In this document: one piece after another, positions 46,037-56,433 of the stretch
Layout of the letters: the number at the start of each line of letters is the position of its first letter
How positions within the stretch are numbered: position 1 is the stretch's first letter
Origin: Clitopilus passeckerianus
Taxonomy: Eukaryota > Basidiomycota > Agaricomycetes > Agaricales > Entolomataceae
Length of the DNA: 64,000 nt
Assembly: GCA_944990035.1 (NCBI GenBank)
Contig: CALYLX010000136.1
Coordinates: 372,001 to 436,000 of the forward strand
Direction of reading: 5' to 3'
The notes under the pieces: model-generated
Seen by the model: the letters and a program-made list of their open reading frames with translations, nothing else
Told to the model about the DNA's origin: nothing
The model's database searches: none
Made by a program: the position numbers and the translations under genes

Positions 46037-48526
46037 ATGAGTGCTAGTAGCTCATCATCATCGCCTTCATCATCACCGGCTTCGTCCACAGCAACACTGC
46101 CATCTACCGTGCCATCACCCGAGCTCAAGAATCTATCTCTCGAACCGATCGAAGTTTCCGAAGAGGACAAGGCTGAGGCTGTCAAGCTCAAGGCGGCAGC
46201 GAATAAGGCTTTCCAGAGTCCGTAACTCTTCACCATTTCCAGACACCGAGCTTACAGCATCTTCCATTTCTTGACCTACAAACCCTGTTCATGTGTGCTC
46301 TGTAGGTCACGACTTCGCACATGCTGTCCGACTATATACGGACGCGATCGCCAAGAATCCAATGGAGCCCACAATTTGGTCTAACAGAGCCTATGCTCGC
46401 ATGAAACTGGAAGAGTTCGGGTATGCGCTCGCCGATGCCAGTCAGTTTATTCCATTTTGAGATGGAGATGTTTGCATGATCTTCCATTGTAGCACAAGCA
46501 ATCCAGCTTGACCCCAAATACTCGAAAGCTTACTACAGGTACTTTCATTTGATGTCTATGGACGAGAAACCCGGTGATCTAACCTAGCTTTGCTCTGGAA
46601 CCAGACGCGCCACCTGTTATGTTCAGATCCTCAAACCCCAGCAAGCTATCCCAGACTTCAAGAAAGTGCTTTCCATCGAGCCTAAGAATGAAACGGTTCG
46701 CTCGCAGCTAACTGCAACACAAAAATTGGTTCGCAAAATAGAGTTTGAAAAGGTGCGTGATTACCGTATTATGCCACTGATGTCTCTCTTTGCTGATCTA
46801 CGCCCAGGCCATCGAGTTCGAAGGGGAGAAGAACCCCATTGATAGATGCAGAGAAATAATAGCGGATGGTGAATAGATAAGGATGCTGTTGCCTCTTGAG
46901 ACTGACCCATGTTTAGGGGGCTGCGATGTTGACAATGCATACGCTGGACCAAAGCTGACTCTTCAGGATGGAGAATATAGCATCACGCTTCAGTTCGTCA
47001 GGGATATGATCCAATGGTTCAAGGAGGGGAAAGCACTGCCTAAACGATACGTTTGGGAGATTGTCCTCGGTGCTTATGAGCACTTTACCGCAAATCCCAC
47101 ATTGGTGGACGTTACTCTTGAGGAGGGCGTTACTTGTGATGTTATTGGAGATGTTCACGGTGAGTAAAGTATGTTGCCTCTACGAGGCTTAACCTCACGT
47201 CCAAAATAGGACAATTCTATGACCTGCTACATTTATACTCGTTGACCGGTGAACCTAGCGAGAAGCATTACCTTCTCATGAATGGTGATCTCGTGGACAG
47301 GGGCTCGTGGTCAGTTGAGGTCATTCTCACTGCCTTTGCCTTCAAATGTGAGCCATCCCTGCTAAATCAGTATAACCGTCGTTTATTAAATCCCAAACAG
47401 GGCTATATCCTAAGTATATGTTTATCAATCGCGGTAATCACGAAGCAAAGGATATGAACCGGACATATGGCTTTGAAGGGGAAGTGAAGCACAAGCATGG
47501 AGAACAATCTTATAAGGTTCGTTCGTTCTTCTACTCCAACATCTCGATCTACTTCTGATCATCTATTCAGCTATTCGCTCACGTCTTCACCGCACGTACG
47601 CCATATGTTTATCATTGGGCTGCTCCTTCTGGATCTGAATTATTGCAGTGCCCTTGCCACCTTGGTCAATGGCACGAGACCACCCTCTAACGCCAGCTCC
47701 AAGGCCATTCTATCTCCCGAAGGGTTCAAGAGATATTTCGTCGTCCACGGAGGCCTGTTCAGCAAAGATGATGTGACGCTGGAGGATATCAGGATGATTG
47801 ACCGTATCGGCAAACAGCCAGGTCAAGAAGGACTCATTTGTATGTTCTCTCGTTATCTGTATAAGTCCAAACGACTGACATGTCCGCACAGGCGAGGTAC
47901 AATCCCGATACAATGATCATGGTCTATCCGTGGTCTCATCACGACTGTAGCTCCTCTGGACAGATCCCCAGGCACCTCCAGGTCGCGGTCCAAGCAAACG
48001 TGTATGTTTGTTCTCTTGATCTGATCTTTGCAACAGGCCAGCTCATCTTCCCAATAGGGTGTCGGCATTGCCTTTGGGCCTGACGTGACAAAGCGCTGGT
48101 GTACCTTGAATGGGGTAACTGGAATAATACGAAGTCATGAGGTCCGCCAAGGTAGGTTCTGTCTAACCCCTGTATTCAGATCCAGCTACTCACGCCCATT
48201 TGCCAATTTGCAAAGATGGCTATGAAGTTGAACATGACGGATTGTGCACGACGGTACGTCGTTATCAGCCCACTGGAGTTCAGACCGTACTTAACCGCTT
48301 GTAGGTTTTCTCCGCTCCCAATTATGTCGACCAGGTTGGAAACAAGGGCGCTTTCGTGAGGCTTTTGACACCACTTGGACGTAACCTTGAATGTTAATAC
48401 CTGTGATAGATTCGAATCGACTCGACTGGTGATCAAGAACATTTCCAATTCGATGCATCACCACATCCAGAAATGAAACCAATGGCCTATGTACAAGGGG
48501 GTTTAAGCAGCATGATGATGTCCTGA
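46037..48526 (+). CDS. PPT1: Serine/threonine protein phosphatase 5 (TPR-PP5, Ppt1)
   Basis: Hsp90-associated phosphatase. It starts with a Ser-rich leader at 46037. The TPR domain follows ([59 protein letters not shown]). The catalytic domain has [15 protein letters not shown] (split by an intron), [79 protein letters not shown] and [16 protein letters not shown]. It ends GGLSSMMMS. The codons for Cys-Glu of ICELLW come from a 5 nt exon at 47892-47896. Near 47651 the frame must shift by one base to pass from [11 protein letters not shown] to [14 protein letters not shown]. Apart from that one-base mismatch the gene is complete, with all metal-binding motifs present. Confidence 0.95.
47892..47896 (+). 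other. PPT1: 5 nt microexon of PP5
   Basis: GCGAG between introns 47840-47891 (52 nt, GTATGT...CACAG) and 47897-47950 (54 nt, GTACAA...TGTAG). With the preceding T it gives TGC GAG (Cys-Glu), completing ICELLWTDPQ. Skipping it breaks the frame; retaining the second intron gives a stop codon. Confidence 0.85.
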
Positions 48527-48770
48527 GTGTAGAAAATTGTGATCTATCTGGCTGCCTTGTTTTGCATAGATTTTCTGCAATCTATAGTTGCTTTGAATGT
48601 GTTTACGGTTATGGTACTAGTTGCCATTATAAACTCGTGTGAGCCAGGCATCAATGTGCCAACTTCCGAGTTCGTTAACTCCTTCCATCGGCTACTCAGA
48701 CCTTCTGTACCAAAACCATCTGCTTTGTGCCTCATTCTCATTCCTCTAACGGTCGAAGATTCTTTTCAAA

Positions 48771-51490
48771 ATGGACAAGACAAAGTCAAAGCTAGCGGCA
48801 TTTTTTGACAACGACGAAGATGAATCCTCGTTCCCAGTGCGACGGATAGACTTCATTATCCTTTCCCTGCCCACTTACCAACCATTTGCCCGTCATTAGC
48901 CTAAAACTGTTGATGATGCCAAATTATCTCAGTATACAGCAGGCACAGTAAGAAAATCACGTCGAGAGAAGGAGCAAGAAGCAGCGGAGGCTAAGAAGCG
49001 TGAAGAAGAAGCGGATGCAGCAAAGGCCTATGCGGAGTTCATCGATGCCTTCGAAGGGGAGAGTTCGTCCAGAAGAAAAACAGGGGGCGGATTTGTCCGA
49101 TCTTCAGCAGAGTCGAGGTCGCAATATAGGTCCATGGACGACAGACAGCCAGAGCGGAAGCCACTTACAGGCCCAGCTGGTGAACGGGTGAGTCCACATG
49201 CGCCTCGCCATAGACACCGCTTGACTTGCTCTCCCGGTAGGCCCCTTCTCCTACCGGTGTGCCCTCGAAACCTAAAGGCAAGAGAAATATGGACATGTTC
49301 CTCGAGGAAATCAAGAGGTGCGCAAATCCTTCCATCCCTCTGAAAACTAGCCTGACTATTCATTCAGGGAGCAGGCAGACCGTGAGGCCAAATTCAGCCG
49401 TCAAGGTATGAAGCTTCCAATCCGCTTCCATCCGTTTTACGCATTTTGAATCGTTCAATCAGCTCATGGGCACGGCCGGTCTGTAACTGCAATGGCTGGT
49501 AGGTCGGAGTCAGCCGTGAATTCAAAAACCCACTCATTCGTAAAATTGACTAGCATACGATGGACAAAGCGGGAGCAAAGACAGGGGAGACCCATTGGTG
49601 GGTTGAATTCACTCTTTGCGATTGTGAATTCACGCCAGTTCTACTCCAGACAACCAACGTATTTGTTGCAAACCTGCCTCCACATGTCACGGAACAGACC
49701 CTTGGCAACTTCTTTGCTCGAGTGGGCCCAGTTGGTTCCGTGAGTAGTCCTACATATATCATGACGCTAGTCTCATAACTGCCTAGGTCAAAGTAATGTG
49801 GCCCCGTTCGGACAACACAATTGGTCCCGGAATGGATATGACCGCCGCGCGTAGAGCAAAAAGTACTAGTCTCAGCGGTTTTGTCTCTTTCATGAAGAGA
49901 AAGGACGCCGAGCGAGCTCTACGAGAGTTTGATGGCTTCGATTGGGGTGGTTCTGTCCTACGAGTCGGATGGAGTAAGGCGGTCCCCATCGCTGCAAAAC
50001 CTTTGTATGGTAAGCCTTAATCACATATCGTACTGGTTCAAGCATCTCACGAGAATCTTTTCGCAGTGTCTGAAGAGTCAAAGGACCGTCGAAGTCATAG
50101 CCGTAGTCCTGGCCCTTCAAGACATAGGCGACGCTCATACTCACCTGCGCACCACCACCAGCGGTCGAGGAGTAACTCCAGAGACCGCTCGCACTCACCC
50201 CATCGTAACAGGCGCCACACATCCTACCGTAGTTCCTCCCGTAGCCGTAGCCCTAAGAACCTAGGAAATCCAGAGGACGAGGAAGTAACGGAAACTTTTG
50301 TTCGGGCAGTCGCCGCCGAAGTCAAAGGCCATGACAATCAATACGCTGATGCCCTTCACAATCGAGAAAGGCATAACCCTAAGTTTTCCTTCCTTCGTAG
50401 AGGGGTAAGTCTGCAATATACCCCTTCGCGATCAAGATGCTGACGGAAGTGCTTAGAATCGGCATAACTCATACTATAATGATTTGTTGGAATCTGGCGG
50501 TCCTTTAGATCCGGAGTTTAATGACGATGTGAGTACAATCTACTTTGTTTGAAGTTCGAAAAACGAAATTTCAACAGGGCTATAACTCTGTATACTCTAC
50601 GGACTCCGAAGAAGAATCGGAACGAGAACATGTTCGCAAATCCACACTAGGAAAGCTTGCGAGGAGGCGATTCGAGAGCATGCTTCGAGCAATGACCGGT
50701 CGCCGAGGTGAGGTGGCTCGTTGCATGGCTTTCTGCCTTGAACATGCAGAAGCTGCACACGAGGTTTGTGTGTTTTAAGTCCAGGATGACTGCATATGAA
50801 TTCATCTGATTTCTCTCCCTTCAGGTTGCAGACATCATTGTTGCCTCGCTCCTGGTTGATAGTACTGCCGTCCCCCGCAAGGTTGCTCGTCTTCACCTGA
50901 TTTGCGACATCCTGCACAACTCCGCTGCATCTGTCCCCAGCGCATGGAAATTCCGCCTGGAGTTCCAGTCAAGACTTGGAATTGTCTTTGACCACCTCGG
51001 GAACATCTACCATTCTTTCCCCGGCCGGATGACAGCAGAGATTTTCAAGAAGCAGATAATTTCTGTCGTTGAGATCTGGGAAGATTGGATTGTATTCCCA
51101 CCAGATTTCACGGCCGAACTGAGGGAGAGGTTAGAAGGGCCTATAACCGAGACTCAGCCGCAACAGACGTCGCAAGAATCAGAGCATGTGCAACCTGTCA
51201 GCGAATTCACCTCACGGTTCACAAGCAGTTCATTCCAACCCGCAGCCACACTCGAATCTGGCCTCTCGACACAGGATGAAGATGCTATGGATTTGGACAG
51301 CAGTGCTGATGATGATGTTGACGGCAAACCAGTCGATGCCGATGACGTCGACGGTGAACCGGTTGACGACCTCGATGGGGAGCCTGTGGACGATCTAGAT
51401 GGGGAACCAGTCGACCTGGATGGTCAACCAGTGGAAGAGGATGTTGACGGTATTCCCATTGACGATCTCGACGGGGAACCTATCGAGTAA
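48771..51490 (+). CDS. U2 snRNP-associated SR140 / U2SURP-like splicing factor
   Basis: Nuclear pre-mRNA splicing protein. The start at 48771 reads MDKTKSKLAAFFDNDEDESS. A Lys/Glu-rich coiled region follows (KSRREKEQEAAEAKKREEEA). The RRM has TTNVFVANLPPHVTEQTLGN, FFARVGPVGSVKVMWPRS and GFVSFMKRKDAERALREFDG. An RS-rich insert follows (SRSPGPSRHRRRSYSPAHHH), then a SURP-like segment (ETFVRAVAAEVKGHDNQYAD and FSFLRR). A CID-like domain (ADIIVASLLVDSTAVPRKVA, RLHLICDILHNSAAS) comes next. The acidic C terminus has about seven D-G-x-P-V/I repeats (51310-51487), typical of this family. It ends GEPIE. Around seven introns all join in phase. Confidence 0.94.
51310..51487 (+). repeat. Coding repeat, D-G-(E/K/Q/I)-P-(V/I) units
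   Basis: About seven imperfect units of roughly 8-10 codons (VDGKPVDAD, VDGEPVDD, LDGEPVDD, LDGEPVD, LDGQPVEE, VDGIPIDD, LDGEPIE) at the end of the SR140-like protein. It is a family trait rather than a local expansion. Confidence 0.85.
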
Positions 51491-51717
51491 AAATAGGCCT
51501 ATATAGAATTTGTGTTCTGCTTGTATCTAGGAAGCGAATTTCGAATCCAATTCGGTGGTATATGTGAAAGCAATATGATACAATACATGTCGAATGGTAC
51601 AAGTGAAGATGATCATGAAAGAAGTTGCGAAGCAAAAGAGCGAATTACTATGTATGTGACTAAATAATCAGTGTCCCCTTAGTAGTGCTATCCTACCCCA
51701 TTCTGCCCTATATGCCA

Positions 51718-53813
51718 CTAATCGAAAGCCTCCTTGAACCTCTTTCCCAACTGCAGTGTGATTGAGCTCAAGCTGCTCAACACTCTGATCTGACTCTCGA
51801 CCTTGCTGCCTGTCTGTGAAGGTCGTTTTCCCCAGCCAACCCAACCAAGCACTCGGTTCCCTAAGACCTGGTCCTTCTGTACACTCCAACTCCTGTGCTT
51901 CCCCTGTGGATCCAGACTGGAGGCAGGGTTAAGCAACTTGAGGTTCACGTCATCCAGTTTTGACTGCGCGGTGAATGATCCTTGTATTGAAGCATCAAGG
52001 ACTACATTCGTTGCACCATCAGAATTTTGAACAATGAGCTGGATCGGGGAGGGCCTTTGGGAGCGTGCGGTTACAGGCGCAAGGATGTTGAGATCGAGAG
52101 GGCCATTGAATGTTTGTACGCTGGCGACGAAAGCGTAGGGTGTACTGGGGATGGCAGGCACGGAGGAGGGCGAAATAAATGTTATGGAAGAGTTTATCGC
52201 ACTGCGACAATGTGTATATCAGTAACGACTATGAAAGACATGGAATCGACAGTAACATACCCATCGCCAGTGTCTATGGATAGATATGTCGGGGCCAATA
52301 TCAAGGGATCATTTTCTAATGTCACGGTGGTGGTAATGTCCCTAGGGAGGGTGTCAGTCATTTCGGATGAATGTCGGTTAGTGGGGCGGGAACACGTACC
52401 CTTTGATACCATCCAAACTAAGGCTGTGGGTTGCATGGAACTTTCCAACAATAGATCCGTAGTTATTTCTTATCGATATGGAGTCTGCTTTTAATGACTG
52501 TGAGGGAAGAGATTGTCAGTACACTCTAATTAAGGAATGTCGGACACATATAACTTACCTTTGCGACCACGTCGTATCCTGAGCCTTCAACCACAATGTT
52601 ATTGAATGTAATGAAGTTCTCAAGGTCACCAAAGTTGTGCGAGAACCAAGGGAGATAAGTAACGAAGTTGTCCAATCTTGCATTGATGACAAATGGAAGA
52701 AGTACTTGTACTTGGACGTTGACAAAGTCTGACCCGTGCAGCGGTTTCGAGGCGAAGATAAAGAGGCCCTTGTCATTACCAACGTCGTCAAAGCATGCAG
52801 AGACCTGATGCAAGAGTGTTCGACTTGAAGCAACAACATCCACCACGAATAGAACTTTGCGATTGCTCCTGTCGGGGTTGATAGACACAGTTAAGTTACC
52901 GACGGAGTGAGTGTTGATCATGGCGGTTGAGGAGGTAATGTTGGACCGGATATAGAAAGAGCCAGTGAATTCGAGTTGATACGATGTCCTGAAACACATA
53001 ATTAGACAGAGAATCTTTCAGGGAGCAGTAGAAAATTGTATACTTGAATGCATTATCCCTCGGGTCTTCATCTGGGGTAAGCCATATTTCACATTTTGCG
53101 TCTTCGCTTGACAACCAGGCATTGGCACTCGACAAGCTTATTGAGTTGCTCGGATCTTGGTACGGGCCAGGGATGAACTTCATATGCTTGTTTCGTGATT
53201 TCTGTGCTGGGGATGAGCATACTGAAGGAAAAGGAAAGGCGGAGCCTGTACGCACCACGACAGCAATGGGTACTCCCACCAGAATCGACAAGCATATGTA
53301 AATTCCAAGCGCATATATGATTGACCTCCACATCCGTGGGTCAAGTGTACACCATCCCTTTCTCCTTCTCCTAGTACTGATCGATTTGCTAGGGCTCTCC
53401 AACCTCATCTCCTCATCTCCAGGGCTCCGTCTTCGAACTAGATTTATATGATGGGTTGCCTCACTGGTCTCGTAGTCCGGTAGCGCAAGTTCGCTTCTTG
53501 CGGCAGCTTTCTCCGGAAAGCGTACATATAGGGAATCGGTCGATGCATATGGGGGCCTATCGTCTGCATTTTGTTGTTCATGTCGCTGTGAGCGATGTGC
53601 CAGACCGCGAAGCTCATGGTCCTCTTCATTTGTAGTCAGTGTGGTTGTCGAACTTCTTGCGGTGTGGGTCGATTCTGTTAACGTTGAGTCACGCTGGCTG
53701 TCATGACTGTTCCTGCTGGAGTTTGGCCTGTGTCGATGTGACTGCCTGAGGTGCTGCTCGTGATAGATAGTCTGCAACTGTCTCTGCTGGTCTTCATGAT
53801 CCAATATGATCAT
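51718..53813 (-). CDS. Unrecognised single-pass membrane protein with a large beta-rich C-terminal domain
   Basis: Start at 53813, MIILDHEDQQRQLQTIYHEQ. About 170 hydrophilic residues rich in His, Arg, Ser and Thr precede one membrane segment (IIYALGIYICLSILVGVPIA then VVV), after a basic stop-transfer-like run (STRRRRKGW). The C-terminal part is rich in beta-type sequence (TSYQLEFTGSFYIRSNITSS, NLTVSINPDRSNRKVLFVVD, LDNFVTYLPWFSHNFGDLEN). It ends LQLGKRFKEAFD, with TAG at 51718. Four or five introns are seen. The layout suggests a type II protein with the C-terminal domain in the lumen or outside; N-glycosylation sequons (NIT, NLT) are present. I do not recognise the family, and function is unknown. 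Confidence 0.8.
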
Positions 53814-54066
53814 TCTTTCCCCTTGTGTTGTCCACTAACGCCAGCGCTATGAGAGCATAAGAGGAGGCCGGGGTGGGCGACGACAACTAGTGGGAGTTAG
53901 AGAGGACGGCGACGACGACAGTGGAGAGGACCCCTGTGAGAAACTTGGACGAAAGAAGAGCCCACCCGACGTCAAACAATCTAGTCTTATGTAAGCAAAC
54001 CGGTGGTTTCCTATTATGCGCGTAGAAAGTATTATAGATTGTAATAAATATATTATCCCAGTAAAT

Positions 54067-55989
54067 CTATAGCTCATCTCTTCTTGGGGGAGCGGTATCT
54101 GCAGTAGAAACCGTCGCTGGCTTCGAGAGATTTGGCTGGGGCTGGAAACAAAAATAGACAGGCGTATTAGCTCACCGGTCTCCAAATTTGGAGCCAAGAT
54201 TGTAATATACAAACCTTGCTAGCCTCCCTATTGTGGACCTCTGCATCTTTAATCATCTTTTCTTCTTCGTTTTCACTCATTGCCTTCCACATGGTTCTGA
54301 ACTTATTAACAGCCTGCAGGCTCTCGGAGAACCGGTGCAGAGTATTCATAAGTGCCACGACTTCGGATCTTTGCAGAAGATTTGCGTTCGAGTAAGGACT
54401 AGAAAAGAGGGAAGAGTATTAGCCCGAGTGCGGAATTAAACGGACAGTTCAGGTGAAAATTGAGGAAACGAATAGCAAAAATGGCACACGTGGAGGCGGC
54501 CAGGAAGATGGACTTACTCTAACGCTTTCTCATCCATCTCGAAGAGAATCTTCAGGGCGGTGGCCACTCCGGTGACTTGCACTTTCCCCCACAGCATGCA
54601 CTTGCCACATCCAACACAGTCCATGATCCTGCTCACATTCCTGAAATGGGTCTTGAACTCTTCCTTTAGGATCTATTAAATGCGCGTCAGTTTACCTTTT
54701 GATGGTGATCGGGCAAACTATAGCCTCACGTTCGCATTTTCTCCTTGGAACAAGATTCCCTCATCGAACCTGCCAACCCGCTGAGCAACCTGGACTACCC
54801 TTCCGACCTTCTCTAATGCCTCTTGGTCGTCCTCGTGTGTCCCAGTTGAGCAGTAGTCGTATGCCCCAAGGTAAGGCCCAAGCCGAGAAACCGCACGAAG
54901 CATTAACACAGTGTTGAAGTACATGTATTGCAATCGCTCGGGGTGGGTAGCGATACGGTCAATGAAACATTGGAGATTCGGTGCCCATTCTCCGGTCCTT
55001 TGATTTAGATATTCGCTGCAGATATGTGTGGTTATCGACGAATGGAGACCTGGGAGCACACAAATAAATAATCAAGCTTATTGACAGTGCAATGCAAAAA
55101 CGTACCAGAGATGATCTTATAATACACCCTCTTTTCTAGACAATGCTCAGCATGATCAATCGTGCCCTCCTTCTCCTCCCGTTCACTCGCGAACGCCTCG
55201 GCCATCTCGTCAGGGAGACTGACGGGGCCCGGACTCTTTACCTTTAACAAGCTCATTTCCGAGTCCGGTATTAATGAATCTTTCTTGAAGGACTTTTCAC
55301 TCAGTCCGAAGCAGTTCTCCTCGTAGATGGAGCGCCATATTCTATGGGCATCCGGGCCTGAGTATCCAGTGAACCGCTCGGGGACAAGTGAGAGGTCGTA
55401 GTAGTCGCCTTCTGTGTTGTCATCGAGGAAACAGAAGTCAGAGTCGCGGTAGTAACAACCGGGAAGTTCGTGCCGCTTTTCCATCGAAGAGGATTCGACT
55501 TTGGACAGCGCCGCAGCGCGCCATTTTTCTGGGACGTCGGTCTGGAAGAAGCATTATAAATCAAGGCTTCGAAGTAGAGCACAGAACATACCTCGTCTAT
55601 GGTGGTGATCTCACATCCGGGATCACTGCAGCTTCCATGGCCTGGCCAGAAAGGGCATTTTCTATACAGATTGACCTGGAAATATTTGAAGAACGGAAGG
55701 GTGACGAGGTCTGAAAGGTTAGAAAAGAGCTCGTCGCTGATGCTTTCTACTGTTTCGTAGTCGCAAGACGTGGTCTCTATTGGCCCTGTGAGCTGAGATA
55801 TGTGAGTATAAACATCTCGACATAGTTGAACGCACGGCTTACCTCCGCATTCTTACAGTCAGTGTGCTTGATAGGAGTGTGGTCAAGTACGTCATGTATG
55901 CCCTTCCTCACTAATGGTTCCGTTAGGAAAGATGTCGCCAGAGCTAGTCTGATAAGAGCAGAGGACACCAGTATTGGGATCGCCCTCAT
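54067..55989 (-). CDS. ERO1: ER oxidoreductin 1 (thiol oxidase) with C-terminal RDEL
   Basis: Oxidises protein disulfide isomerase in the ER, using FAD and oxygen. The start at 55989 gives a signal peptide, [20 protein letters not shown]. Conserved blocks are [79 protein letters not shown] and the catalytic [20 protein letters not shown] with the C-x2-C-x2-C motif (around 54594-54630). About eight introns are present. The last exon, after the intron near 54143-54213, reads [18 protein letters not shown] then PRRDEL and TAG at 54067. The final RDEL is a KDEL-like ER-retrieval signal. Divergent from vigilin. Confidence 0.95.
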
Positions 55990-56433
55990 TATGGCCGTGG
56001 ATTTTAGTGAGAGAAACGGTGAAGAAACGACCGAGATTTATAAACTCATTGAATGGCGAGGCGAACCCGTACAGTCATACCAAAAGGGGAAAGACATGAC
56101 CAGTCAATGTGCCACGTGACGGTAAGGACACGTATTTGGACCACAAAGCTTGCCTGAAGCTAATCTAGGTTGCTCGGGATTGAAATGGCTGGATTGAGTC
56201 TGGGTTGGGAGTAGTATTGTCTGGTCTCTATCGTATTCAAAGTAGAAAAATGGAATAAATTGAGGTGTTTTCATCACAAATTACGTTTTCCGAGGTATTG
56301 CCACGTCAAAAGATTCGCACGGGGATGCTAGTATTTCATTGATATTTTGGGAAAACACACGCATTCACAACTATCAAATTCTTCGTACTTTCCAGGTTTT
56401 TATATTCCGTCTAAAGGTTCAAATTCGTCGTCA
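55990..56433. promoter_or_regulatory. Divergent promoter ERO1 / vigilin with ACGTG elements
   Basis: 444 bp. CACGTG lies at 56113-56118. ACACGTA at 56128-56134 reads TACGTGT on the ERO1 strand, like the yeast UPRE-2 sequence. Both lie 125-145 bp before the ERO1 start. No coding sequence is seen. Confidence 0.55.

Noticed and set aside
47840..47950. Single intron through 47840-47950 in PP5, skipping the 5 nt exon
   Set aside because: It gives the wrong frame and loses the invariant Cys-Glu of ICELLWTDPQ.
52027..52494. Plus-strand 155-codon frame
   Set aside because: It lies opposite exons of the minus-strand membrane protein, whose exons join in phase.
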